Assembly: GCA_050945155.1 (NCBI GenBank) | Contig: JBMNSK010000008.1 | Coordinates: 1-46,526, forward strand | Source: JBMNSK01 sp050945155 | GTDB lineage: Bacteria > Actinomycetota > Coriobacteriia > Coriobacteriales > Eggerthellaceae | Length of the DNA stretch: 46,526 nt | Direction: 5' to 3' | Shown: piece by piece, positions 8,647 through 16,189 of the stretch | Layout of the letters: each line of letters starts with the position of its first letter | Numbering within the stretch: the stretch's first letter is position 1 | Notes under the pieces: model-generated | Database searches by the model: none | The model's input: only the letters and a program-made list of their open reading frames with translations | What the model was told of the DNA's origin: nothing | Made by a program: the position numbers and the translations under genes

Positions 8647-9396
8647 CTAGAAATCAAAAACCTCGCCGATGGGTGCAGCAATACAGAGGTCGGCGCTCGC
8701 GTCTTGAGGTGTTGGGGTCATATTTATAATGACGAGGTGGCTGCCAAAGAAGTACTTAATCAGTCCTGCCGCCGGATACACAGCCAATGAGGTTCCTCCG
8801 ACAATTAAGAGATCCGCTTTTTCAATATCAGCCACTGCCGCTCGAATCGTATCGAAACTGAGACTTTCTTCGTAGAGGACGACATCGGGTTTGATGATGC
8901 CCCCGCAGTGTGGACATCGAGGAATGCCATCTTCTGCTTGGTGGTAGCGCGTAAGAATCTCAGCGAGGGTATAGAGCGCTTCGCAGTCCATGCAGTAGTT
9001 ACGATGAATGCTCCCGTGCAGTTCCCGAACATTTTTCGACCCAGCCTTTTGATGTAGGCCATCAATGTTTTGCGTGATAACGGAAATAAGCTTCCCATCT
9101 TGCTCGAGGCTCGCAAGTTTTTTGTGGGCGGCATTGGGTAGCGCATGCGCATAAACCATCTGTGAAAAATAGAAATCAAAAAACTCTTGAGGGTGAGCTG
9201 CAAAGTAAGAATGCGAAATGAGTTCTTCGGGGGAGGGGGATTGCGTATAGATACCCTTGCTTCCACGGAAATCAGGAATGCCGCTTTCAGTAGAAACACC
9301 GGCTCCACCGAAAAAAACGCAAGATTGTTCGGGGCAGGCATCTATCCAGGTTCGCAGCGTTTCAATTTTTTCCTCAGTACTTTCCATGAGGTTCAT
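8647..9396 (-). CDS. cobB: NAD-dependent protein deacylase, sirtuin
   Basis: 249 residues. Removes acyl groups from protein lysines using NAD, releasing nicotinamide and O-acetyl-ADP-ribose. The Rossmann NAD site GGAGVSTESGIPDFRG, the active-site TQNIDGLHQKAG and LHGS catalytic histidine, and a four-cysteine zinc site (CMDC and CPHC) are all present. Start at 9396 (MNLMES) or 9387; a longer TTG start at 9423 would lie inside the upstream terminator hairpin and is rejected. A weak ribosome site and a position just after the hsp20 terminator suggest low or readthrough-dependent expression. Confidence 0.93.
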   Translation of the reverse strand: MNLMESTEEKIETLRTWIDACPEQSCVFFGGAGVSTESGIPDFRGSKGIYTQSPSPEELISHSYFAAHPQEFFDFYFSQMVYAHALPNAAHKKLASLEQDGKLISVITQNIDGLHQKAGSKNVRELHGSIHRNYCMDCEALYTLAEILTRYHQAEDGIPRCPHCGGIIKPDVVLYEESLSFDTIRAAVADIEKADLLIVGGTSLAVYPAAGLIKYFFGSHLVIINMTPTPQDASADLCIAAPIGEVFDF

Positions 9397-9403
9397 CTTA
9401 GGC

Positions 9404-9433
9404 AAAAAGAAAGGGGCATTCAACGAATGCCCC
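9404..9433 (-). terminator. Terminator of hsp20
   Basis: On the minus strand GGGGCATT pairs with AATGCCCC around a five-base loop and is followed by a T-rich run reading TTTCTTTTT. It sits between hsp20 and the sirtuin gene. Confidence 0.88.
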
Positions 9434-9479
9434 TCAATACGGGTTTTTACCCCCTGTACCCTGTTTGTGTTCCGAAACT

Positions 9480-9926
9480 TTAGCCCTCGATGGCGATAGT
9501 CTTCTTGTCTTCGATGACAGGTTCAGGCTGCTGCTTTGGAACGTCAATGGTCAGGACGCCGTTTTCAAACTTAGCTTTGATATCGTCTTCAGCAATATCC
9601 TCGCCTACATAGAAGGTCCTGCTGCACTTTCCGCTGAAGCGCTCGCGACGCAGGTAGGTACCCTCTTCGTCCTTCTTTTCGTCCTCGGTCTGGGTCTGAG
9701 CCTCGATGGTCAGGCAACCGTCCTTGAGCTCTGCGTGGACATCTTCCTTTTTGAAGCCCGGCAAATCTACTCTGAGCTCATAGCCTCCATCATGCTCCTT
9801 AATGTCGGTACGCATCAGATTGCTTACCGGCTTTGGTGTAGGCATGGAGCCAAAAAACGCATCAAATGGGTCGGTCATCAACTCATCAAATAAACTACGG
9901 TTCCTACGTGGTACTAACATTGCCAT
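9480..9926 (-). CDS. Small heat shock protein, Hsp20/alpha-crystallin family
   Basis: 148 residues, an ATP-independent holdase of the cytosol. The alpha-crystallin domain runs from about residue 40 (GGYELRVDLPGFKKEDV) to ENGVLTIDVPK, the conserved strand near the C terminus. The N-terminal part (RNRSLFDELMTDPFDAFFG) is usual for the bacterial class A form. A good promoter is visible at 10016-10045 and a strong inverted repeat further upstream at 10097-10120. A terminator lies downstream, so it is a single-gene unit under its own control. Confidence 0.95.
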   Translation of the reverse strand: MAMLVPRRNRSLFDELMTDPFDAFFGSMPTPKPVSNLMRTDIKEHDGGYELRVDLPGFKKEDVHAELKDGCLTIEAQTQTEDEKKDEEGTYLRRERFSGKCSRTFYVGEDIAEDDIKAKFENGVLTIDVPKQQPEPVIEDKKTIAIEG

Positions 9927-10015
9927 AAATAATCATCTCTCTTCCTTATAATGCCGGAAATCATTTTCGGCATATCGTGGACTCTCTTTTGAGGTCCATT
10001 TCTTTGTACATCTAC

Positions 10016-10045
10016 GTTATAAGGCCGAGAAAAAGGGGGGGTCAA
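10016..10045 (-). promoter_or_regulatory. Sigma-70-type promoter of hsp20
   Basis: Read on the minus strand: TTGACC (10040-10045), an 18-base spacer rich in C and T, and TATAAC (10016-10021). The predicted start leaves a leader of roughly 80 bases before hsp20. Confidence 0.7.
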
Positions 10046-10096
10046 TGCTAAATCTGATGGCGTAAACTTCCTGTAATCTAAGCGTAAAATAGAGGA

Positions 10097-10120
10097 AATC
10101 TAAGTCTAGATACTTAGATT
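10097..10120. promoter_or_regulatory. Inverted repeat, possible heat-shock operator
   Basis: AATCTAAGT and ACTTAGATT are exact inverted copies separated by CTAGAT; a further half copy (TAATCTAAG) lies at 10074-10082. It sits between the divergent hsp20 and phosphodiesterase genes. The form, two arms with a six-base centre, resembles a dimeric repressor site; it differs from the known HspR (HAIR) sequence and from CIRCE. Confidence 0.5.
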
Positions 10121-10173
10121 TTATGAGTCAAAAATAGCGGGAAAAAGGCTTGTCCACTTCTGGCCTTCTTCAG

Positions 10174-10190
10174 TATTCTGGTACCAGATA
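10174..10190. promoter_or_regulatory. Palindrome upstream of the phosphodiesterase gene
   Basis: CTGGTACCAG is a perfect ten-base palindrome at 10178-10187, flanked by TAT and ATA that extend the symmetry with one mismatch. It lies 24 bases before the start codon at 10214. Possible operator. Confidence 0.35.
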
Positions 10191-10213
10191 CCGATTGAAA
10201 AGCTGAGGAACCC

Positions 10214-10747
10214 ATGAAAGTCATTGGTATTTTATCCGACACGCACGGCCTTTTTGATGAAAGGCTGTATGGGGCGCTTTATGGCTCTGATCTCATTATT
10301 CATGCAGGTGATATTGGTCGGGTAGACATACTTGAAGACCTTAAACTCATAAGTCCTGTTGTAGCCGTTTTAGGAAATAACGACTATGACGAGTATGGCC
10401 CCGATCTGGGGTATTCTGCTCAAGCGGTCGTTGAGGGCGTGCGTATTTTTGTAAGCCACTATCCAGAAAGCACGCGGCTACCGGGGCTGCTTCGTTATAT
10501 AAAGCCGGGCAACCCACTTCCACAGGTTTGCATCCACGGACATACACATATCCCGGAAATTGTGACGGGTTCTCAAGCTTTTCCAGCTTCATATGTAATA
10601 TGCCCCGGCTCGACATCGCGACCGCGCGGTGGGTCTGAACGCTCCGTTGCGCTCATGCAGGTTGATAATGGGCGCGTGCTCTCTATTGAAATTAGGTCCT
10701 TGTCAGGCGAAAAGCTTCTTTCTCTTGATGAGCCGAGGGAAAAATGA
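10214..10747 (+). CDS. YfcE/MJ0936-type metallophosphoesterase
   Basis: 177 residues. Two-metal phosphodiesterase with the complete set of family motifs in order: ILSDTHG (D-x-H), HAGDIGR (GD), LGNNDYDEYG (GNND), SHYPE and HGHTH near residue 115. These proteins split model phosphodiesters; the natural substrate is unknown. A strong start with ATG preceded by GAGGAACCC. Followed by a short hairpin terminator, so monocistronic. Confidence 0.92.
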   Translation: MKVIGILSDTHGLFDERLYGALYGSDLIIHAGDIGRVDILEDLKLISPVVAVLGNNDYDEYGPDLGYSAQAVVEGVRIFVSHYPESTRLPGLLRYIKPGNPLPQVCIHGHTHIPEIVTGSQAFPASYVICPGSTSRPRGGSERSVALMQVDNGRVLSIEIRSLSGEKLLSLDEPREK

Positions 10748-10749
10748 AT

Positions 10750-10777
10750 GAGGGCTGAAAACCCTCCTGCGTTTTTT
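10750..10777 (+). terminator. Hairpin terminator after the phosphodiesterase gene
   Basis: GAGGG pairs with CCCTC across a seven-base loop, then five bases and six T. The gap before the T-run makes it weaker than average. Confidence 0.55.
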
Positions 10778-10861
10778 AAGGCAGAAACCTGAGCACACCT
10801 GCATCGAGAAAGTTTCGCGCACGAATATATTTTGTCTTGGAATTTTTAATCTGGTGGTTTT

Positions 10862-10895
10862 TCAAATAAAAAGCGGCACCAAGAAGGTGCCGCTT
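10862..10895 (-). terminator. Terminator of the rubrerythrin gene
   Basis: AAGCGGCACC and GGTGCCGCTT form a ten-pair stem with a five-base loop; on the minus strand it runs into TTTATTTG. Confidence 0.9.
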
Positions 10896-10919
10896 TCTGT
10901 ATGCGATATCTTTGCAGGT

Positions 10920-11528
10920 TTAGAACTTCTTAAACTTATCCTTCGGCGCAAAGCAGATGGGGCACTTTTCGAAGTCGTCGCCCTTGTGAATGTATCCGCA
11001 GAACGGGCATACATAGAATGCGTCATCGTCGGCGGCATCAATATCGTTATAAGCCTGGAGGTAGAGCTCTGCATGGACGGACTCAGCAAGCTTAGCGCGG
11101 CTGAATACTCGAACAGCTTCGTCCTTTCCTTCCTCAGCAGCCTTCTTAACGAAGGAAGGATACATATCGGAGGTCTCATAAATTTCACCCTGTGCGCCAG
11201 CAATAAGGTTTAAGTCACTTGCTTCTGCCTGTGCTTCTGGCGCACTTGGTTTTACATAGTCAGGCTCTTCCTTAAGAATGAGGTTTGACTCAAGACCAAT
11301 ATGAACCTGCTCGGCAAATGAAGTGGCAGCAAAGAGGCGAGCAATCTGAGCATAGCCCTGGTCTTCGGCTGCCTTTGAGAATGCGGCATAACGAGCAGAA
11401 GCCCCCGTTTCACCTTCTACAGCCGCTTTCAAATTTTCAAGCGTGGTTCCAACCTTTGTGGTGCTTGCGCTTACAATGTCAAAATTGGTGCAGTTATCTT
11501 TTGTCGGGCGTTCTGCGCGTAGTTTCAT
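10920..11528 (-). CDS. Rubrerythrin
   Basis: 202 residues. Non-haem diiron peroxidase that reduces hydrogen peroxide in anaerobes. The diiron helices carry E-x-E/E-x-x-H patterns (EGETGASARY, FAEQVHIG, AQGEIYE, AKLAESVHAELY). A C-terminal rubredoxin-like domain has two cysteine knuckles, CPFCGYIH and CPICFAPKDKF, which hold the electron-transfer iron. ATG 11528 is preferred, with AAGGTG about eight bases upstream; a GTG at 11537 just above is also credible. Own terminator and an AT-rich upstream region suggest a single-gene unit induced by oxidative stress, which is an inference from the family. Confidence 0.95.
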   Translation of the reverse strand: MKLRAERPTKDNCTNFDIVSASTTKVGTTLENLKAAVEGETGASARYAAFSKAAEDQGYAQIARLFAATSFAEQVHIGLESNLILKEEPDYVKPSAPEAQAEASDLNLIAGAQGEIYETSDMYPSFVKKAAEEGKDEAVRVFSRAKLAESVHAELYLQAYNDIDAADDDAFYVCPFCGYIHKGDDFEKCPICFAPKDKFKKF

Positions 11529-11777
11529 ACTGTTCACCTTGTCCTTCCTCTTTTTCTATCAAAATCGAATCCCACAAATAGGACTCAATATCAATAAGAA
11601 TAGTATAACTGCTGCTCGTAAAAAGCAACGTCTTGCACGAAAGAAGCAAACAAGGAAATTTGTGGCCGAGATAATTTTTTGTGCACAGTTCCTGACAGTT
11701 TCAAAAAGAAATAAAAAAGAGAAGGAGTCTGAGACCTTATCCGTGTACTATGAGGGCAAATGCGAGAAAGGATTGTT

Positions 11778-13175
11778 ATGGAACACGAATTGGCGTGGAA
11801 GCGTTATACCGACCAAGACGTACATGAGCTTGAAGCTCTCAGCACGGCCTATATCGGCTTCATCTCCGAGAATAAAACAGAACGTGAAATTACCCAGGCT
11901 GCTATTAAACGTGCAGAAGATGCGGGATATCTATCACTTAAAACCTGCATTCAAGAGGGGAGAAAACTAAAAGCGGGAGATAGGGTCTATGCCGAGGCAC
12001 GGGGCAAGGCAATCATCCTGGTTCACCTGGGAAAAGAAAAGCTTGAGGCCGGATTTAATATCTTGGGTGCTCATATTGACTCACCGCGTCTTGATATAAA
12101 GCAAAATCCTTGGTTTGAATCACATGATCTAGCCTATCTTGACACGCATTATTACGGCGGCATTAAAGCGTACCAGTGGGTAACGCTTCCTTTGGCTATG
12201 CATGGGGTGGTTGTGAAAAAAGACGGCGAGACCGTTGATTTCAATATCGGCGAGAACCCCCTTGATCCGGTCTTTTGCATTACGGATCTTTTGCCTCACC
12301 TTGGCCGCCGCCAACTTGAGAAGAAGGGAAGCGAAGTAATCGACGGCGAAGACCTCGATATCTTGGTGGGCAACAGACCACTTTTGTCATCGGATGAGGA
12401 TAACAATAAAGAAAAAGAACCGGTCCGTGCCCTAGCCCTAAAGCTTATCGCCGATAAATTTGGCATCTCTGAAGACGATTTTCTTTCTGCAGAAATTGAA
12501 GTAGTTCCTGCTGGTCGAGCTCGCGAGATGGGCTTTGATAGAAGCATGATTTTAGGCTACGGCCAAGATGACAGCGTCTGCGCGTTTCCGTCACTTGAGG
12601 CGCAGCTGGCTATAGACACCCCAGAGCGCAGCGCCCTTACCATTTTGGTAGACAAGGAAGAAATTGGCAGTGTCGGCGCTTCCGGTATGACTTCCCAGTT
12701 TTTCGAGAACACGGTTGCTGAGATTATGAACCTTGCAGGTGAAGGTGGCGATTTGGCGCTGCGTCGTGCACTTGCAGCTTCACGCATGCTCTCTTCCGAT
12801 GTGTCCGCCGGTTTTGACCCTCCCTATGCTTCGGTCTTTGAAGAGAAGAATTCAGCGTTTTTAGGGCGCGGTCTCGTATTCAATAAATATACGGGTTCTC
12901 GCGGAAAAGCCGGATCAAACGACGCTCGCGCAGAGTATATGGCGCTCATTCGTAAAATCATGGATGAGGCTGGCGTTCGTTTCCAGACCGCCGAGCTTGG
13001 ACGCGTTGATGCAGGCGGCGGTGGAACCATCGCCTATATTCCAGCTAAGTACGGTATGGATGTCATTGACTCAGGAATCAGCGTTTTGTCCATGCATTCG
13101 CCTTGGGAAGTAACGAGTAAGGCAGATTTGTACGAAGCCTATAAAGGTTACAAGGCGTTTTTGGCTTATAACTAA
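11778..13175 (+). CDS. M18-family aminopeptidase
   Basis: 465 residues, a two-metal (zinc) cytosolic aminopeptidase of the aspartyl aminopeptidase type. Metal and active-site motifs are clear: GAHIDSPRLD near residue 97, DKEEIGSVGASGMTSQF in the middle, and the C-terminal VDAGGGGTIA with SMHSPWEVTSKADLYEAYKGY. The metal-binding His, Asp and Glu positions of the family all appear intact. ATG 11778 follows AAAGGA; upstream in-frame codons add a short stretch without a better site. Supplies amino acids from peptides. Ends 39 bases before a long inverted repeat, with guaB beyond. Confidence 0.92.
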   Translation: MEHELAWKRYTDQDVHELEALSTAYIGFISENKTEREITQAAIKRAEDAGYLSLKTCIQEGRKLKAGDRVYAEARGKAIILVHLGKEKLEAGFNILGAHIDSPRLDIKQNPWFESHDLAYLDTHYYGGIKAYQWVTLPLAMHGVVVKKDGETVDFNIGENPLDPVFCITDLLPHLGRRQLEKKGSEVIDGEDLDILVGNRPLLSSDEDNNKEKEPVRALALKLIADKFGISEDDFLSAEIEVVPAGRAREMGFDRSMILGYGQDDSVCAFPSLEAQLAIDTPERSALTILVDKEEIGSVGASGMTSQFFENTVAEIMNLAGEGGDLALRRALAASRMLSSDVSAGFDPPYASVFEEKNSAFLGRGLVFNKYTGSRGKAGSNDARAEYMALIRKIMDEAGVRFQTAELGRVDAGGGGTIAYIPAKYGMDVIDSGISVLSMHSPWEVTSKADLYEAYKGYKAFLAYN

Positions 13176-13214
13176 AAGCCTCGTAATCTGGAAAGATAGT
13201 TGTATATTCTGACC

Positions 13215-13244
13215 TTCACGAAAACGCCTTGCAGTTTTCGTGAA
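13215..13244. promoter_or_regulatory. Long inverted repeat before guaB
   Basis: TTCACGAAAAC and GTTTTCGTGAA are exact inverted copies with an eight-base centre. No T-run follows on the plus strand, so a terminator is doubtful; an operator controlling guaB, or an end structure of the peptidase transcript, is possible. Confidence 0.5.
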
Positions 13245-13309
13245 TTGTGGGGAAATTAAGGCTTTCAAGGGGGAGTCCAACGGGGCTCTTCCTTTGGGGC
13301 CTGTGATAC

Positions 13310-13315
13310 TATAAT
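13310..13315 (+). promoter_or_regulatory. -10 element of guaB promoter
   Basis: A perfect TATAAT lies 35 bases before the guaB start codon. No good -35 hexamer is seen at the usual distance (TCTTCC), which would fit an activated or repressed promoter. Confidence 0.5.
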
Positions 13316-13349
13316 TGGACTATGTTGAGCCGTTCAGAAGGAGCATGCT

Positions 13350-14870
13350 ATGGCGTTCTATTTTGATGAACCATCTCGGACTTTTAATGAATATCTGCTC
13401 ATTCCGGGTTATTCGTCTTCGAAGTGTATTCCTTCTGAAGTGAGTTTAAAAACGCCGCTCGTGAAATACAAAAAAGGCGATGAGCCTGCAATTTCATTGA
13501 GTATTCCTATGGTGTCTGCCATCATGCAGTCAGTTTCTGACGACCGGATGGCCATCGCGCTTGCTACTGAAGGCGGCCTTTCCTTTATCTATGGGTCTCA
13601 GACTATTGAAGACCAAGCTGCTATGGTGGCCACTGTAAAGGACTACAAGGCGGGTTTCGTTACAAGCGACGTCAACCTGATGCCTTCTATGACGCTTGGT
13701 GATGTTTTGCGCCTTAAGCAAGAATACGGTCACTCCACCATGCCGGTTACTGAAGACGGCTCTTCTCACGGCAAACTTCTCGGCGTTGTAACCGGGCGAG
13801 ACTACCGTGTTTCGCGCATGGATCCAAACACCAAGGTTGCTGAATTCATGACTCCTCGCGACAAGATGATTGTTGCTCCAGAAGACACCACCCTCAAAGT
13901 GGCAAATGACATCATTTGGGATAACAAGCTCAATTCTTTGCCGATAGTAGATAAAAATGACTGCCTGCTCTATCTCGTATTTCGTAAGGACTACGACTCA
14001 CATAAGTCGAACCCCAATGAAATGCTTGACCAACACAAACGTTATATGGTCGGTGCAGGCATCAATACACGTGATTATGCAGAGCGCGTACCTGCTTTGG
14101 TAAACGCAGGCGCTGATGTCTTGTGCATTGACAGCTCTGAAGGCTATACCGATTGGCAAAAGTTCACCCTGAAGTGGATCCGTAACCACTATGGTGACAG
14201 CGTTAAGGTAGGTGCCGGCAATGTGGTAGATGCCGAAGGTTTCCGCTTTTTGGCAGATGCAGGCGCCGACTTTGTCAAGATTGGTATTGGCGGCGGATCT
14301 ATCTGCATTACGCGCGAGCAGAAGGGTATTGGTCGCGGCCAAGCAACGGCTACCATCGAAGTTGCTCGTGCCCGCGATGAGTATTTCAAAGAGACCGGCG
14401 TCTATATTCCGATTTGTTCAGACGGCGGTATTGTTTATGACCACCACATTACGCTTGCACTTGCCATGGGTGCCGATTTCGTCATGCTTGGTCGCTACTT
14501 TGCTCGCTTCGATGAAAGCCCCACAAACCGTGTCAATATCAACGGGAGCTATATGAAAGAGTACTGGGGCGAAGGCTCAGCACGCGCTCGCAACTGGCAG
14601 CGCTATGACTTGGGCGGCGATAAGAAAACGATGGCGTTTGAAGAGGGCGTTGACTCCTATGTTCCTTATGCAGGCTCTCTGAAGGACAACGTGAATCTTA
14701 CTCTGCAAAAAGTGAAGTCTACGATGTGCAACTGCGGTGCGCTTACCATTCCAGAACTTCAGAAGAAGGCAAAGCTTACCGTGGTTAGTGCTACCTCCAT
14801 TGTTGAGGGTGGCGCCCATGACGTCTTGCTCAAGGACAAGACATCGTACGTAAGCGGAACAATTAACTAA
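13350..14870 (+). CDS. guaB: Inosine-5'-monophosphate dehydrogenase
   Basis: 506 residues. Oxidises IMP to XMP with NAD, the committed step of GMP synthesis. The catalytic loop GIGGGSICITREQKGIGRGQ carries the active-site cysteine. Two CBS repeats lie between about residues 110 and 220 (HSTMPVTED..KLLGVVTGRDYR, then MIVAPEDTTL..NSLPIVDKN). The flap and C-terminal segments (YKGMGS is not present; instead EYWGEGSARARNWQRY) differ from the most common bacterial form, so this is a divergent IMPDH subtype. Strong AAGGAG ribosome site. A very small membrane-protein frame follows eight bases after the stop. Confidence 0.95.
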   Translation: MAFYFDEPSRTFNEYLLIPGYSSSKCIPSEVSLKTPLVKYKKGDEPAISLSIPMVSAIMQSVSDDRMAIALATEGGLSFIYGSQTIEDQAAMVATVKDYKAGFVTSDVNLMPSMTLGDVLRLKQEYGHSTMPVTEDGSSHGKLLGVVTGRDYRVSRMDPNTKVAEFMTPRDKMIVAPEDTTLKVANDIIWDNKLNSLPIVDKNDCLLYLVFRKDYDSHKSNPNEMLDQHKRYMVGAGINTRDYAERVPALVNAGADVLCIDSSEGYTDWQKFTLKWIRNHYGDSVKVGAGNVVDAEGFRFLADAGADFVKIGIGGGSICITREQKGIGRGQATATIEVARARDEYFKETGVYIPICSDGGIVYDHHITLALAMGADFVMLGRYFARFDESPTNRVNINGSYMKEYWGEGSARARNWQRYDLGGDKKTMAFEEGVDSYVPYAGSLKDNVNLTLQKVKSTMCNCGALTIPELQKKAKLTVVSATSIVEGGAHDVLLKDKTSYVSGTIN

Positions 14871-14877
14871 GTCACGT

Positions 14878-15027
14878 ATGCAAGATAAAAAACCGCAGAA
14901 ATCTCGGCTGCTTTCTATCATTGTGGGCATCATTCTTATTGTGCTTGCCTGTGTTGCTGCGTACAGTCAGCTCACCGACGACCCCAATAACCCAAATCCC
15001 ATTTGGGCAAACTCGATGATTAGCTAG
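14878..15027 (+). CDS. Small single-span membrane protein, unknown
   Basis: 49 codons from ATG to TAG. A basic N terminus (MQDKKPQKSR) is followed by one hydrophobic helix of about 19 residues (LLSIIVGIILIVLACVAAY) and an outer tail rich in Asn and Pro (DDPNNPNPIWANS). This layout is what a real inner-membrane peptide looks like, with the basic end inside. It begins seven bases after the guaB stop, so it would share its transcript. No convincing ribosome site is visible, hence moderate confidence. I recognise no family. Confidence 0.5.
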   Translation: MQDKKPQKSRLLSIIVGIILIVLACVAAYSQLTDDPNNPNPIWANSMIS

Positions 15028-15069
15028 CCATATCCTTGCTTAGTCGGCTTTAAGACGTCCGATTAGTGT

Positions 15070-15993
15070 TTATCTATGAGGTTTCACTGAGGGGTTTGCA
15101 TCAATTACCCGGTGCAGCTCATCGATATAGGTTTCGAGCAATTTACCTGCCCGGCGCTCGCTGTGCATGATGTAGCCAACTTGCATAACTTCGCTGCCTT
15201 CAAGCGGAATCGAGGTAATACCCGAATGCATTTCGCCGGATAAAACACCGGTTGAAAGGGTGTATCCGCAGTAGCTTGTCAAAAGATTTGTCAGCGTACC
15301 GCGGTCTGAGAAGCGAATGTTTTGCTTGTGTGGAAGGTAAGAATAGGGCTCTTCGGAATAATAGAAGGAGTTTTCGGTGCCCTGTTCAAAAGCGTATCGC
15401 GGATAGGGTTCGAGGTCTTTTAAGCTCAGAACCTTTTTTTGCGCAAGCGGGTGGTTTTCGTTTACGAAAACGTGCACCTTTGCATCGAAGAGCGGATAAA
15501 AGTTAAGGTCTGCGTCTTGAAACGCTTTCCGCATGACGCGGTTGTTGAAGTTATCAGTATAGAGAATACCGATATCGCTTCTGAAAGTACGGACGTCGTC
15601 GATGATGGCGCCGGTATTGCATTCTCGCAAGGTAAAGTCATACTCATCGCTGTCGCAGTCCTCAATGGTCTTAATGAAAGCTTCAAGACTAAAGGCGTAG
15701 TGCTGTGTTGAAACAGAAAGACGCATGGCAGAAGTTTCACCATGAGCATAGCGAGATTCCAGCATGTCCGCCTGCTCAATGACTTGACGTGCATAAGCAA
15801 GAAGTTCGGTCCCATCGTTGGTGAGCGTGACGCCTCTATTACTCCGGGTAAAAATAGTGATGCCGAACTCTCGCTCAAGTTCCTTGACGGCAGAAGAAAG
15901 GTTCGACTGGGAAACATACATACTTTGCGCTGCCGCATTAATAGATCCGTGCTCGGCAATTGCAATGAGGTAGCGCAGTTGCTGGAGTGTCAT
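15070..15993 (-). CDS. LysR-type transcriptional regulator
   Basis: 307 residues. N-terminal winged helix-turn-helix: LQQLRYLIAIAEHGSINAAA, SMYVSQSNLSSAVKELEREF, then FTRSNRGVTLT. The linker helix follows to about residue 85, and the effector-binding domain fills the rest (STQHYAFSLEAF, IGILYTD, SSP-like VFVNENHPLA, LLTSYCGYTLSTGVL). AGGACA precedes the ATG. It is divergent from the CoA ligase at 16190, with repeated TGATAGCA sites between. Its effector domain resembles the product of the gene at 17571, suggesting that the two bind the same class of ligand. It probably controls both divergent units and itself. Confidence 0.94.
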   Translation of the reverse strand: MTLQQLRYLIAIAEHGSINAAAQSMYVSQSNLSSAVKELEREFGITIFTRSNRGVTLTNDGTELLAYARQVIEQADMLESRYAHGETSAMRLSVSTQHYAFSLEAFIKTIEDCDSDEYDFTLRECNTGAIIDDVRTFRSDIGILYTDNFNNRVMRKAFQDADLNFYPLFDAKVHVFVNENHPLAQKKVLSLKDLEPYPRYAFEQGTENSFYYSEEPYSYLPHKQNIRFSDRGTLTNLLTSYCGYTLSTGVLSGEMHSGITSIPLEGSEVMQVGYIMHSERRAGKLLETYIDELHRVIDANPSVKPHR

Positions 15994-16040
15994 AACTCTG
16001 TCCTGTCATTCGTCCAATACGCGAACTTTTCTTCTCATAG

Positions 16041-16179
16041 TTGCTATCAAGAAAAGTTTGTGCACCACATTGTATAGCGCTATCGCCAAAACTGATAGCA
16101 AATTCTAAGAAATGCGAATAATTCAAAGCCTTGTATGGGGATGGATAAGATGTTTTTATTAGTACTGCAATTGATAGCA
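16041..16179. promoter_or_regulatory. Repeated TGATAGCA sites in the divergent promoter region
   Basis: The octamer TGATAGCA occurs at 16093-16100 and 16172-16179 and in reverse (TGCTATCA) at 16042-16049. A ten-base palindrome ATAGCGCTAT sits at 16074-16083. All lie between the divergent LysR and CoA-ligase genes, where a LysR protein would bind. Three copies in about 140 bases is far above chance. Confidence 0.7.
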
Positions 16180-16189
16180 CGAAAGATAT

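Noticed and set aside
9397..9423. Longer sirtuin start at the TTG 9423
   Set aside because: It would start inside the hsp20 terminator hairpin and add residues not seen in the family.
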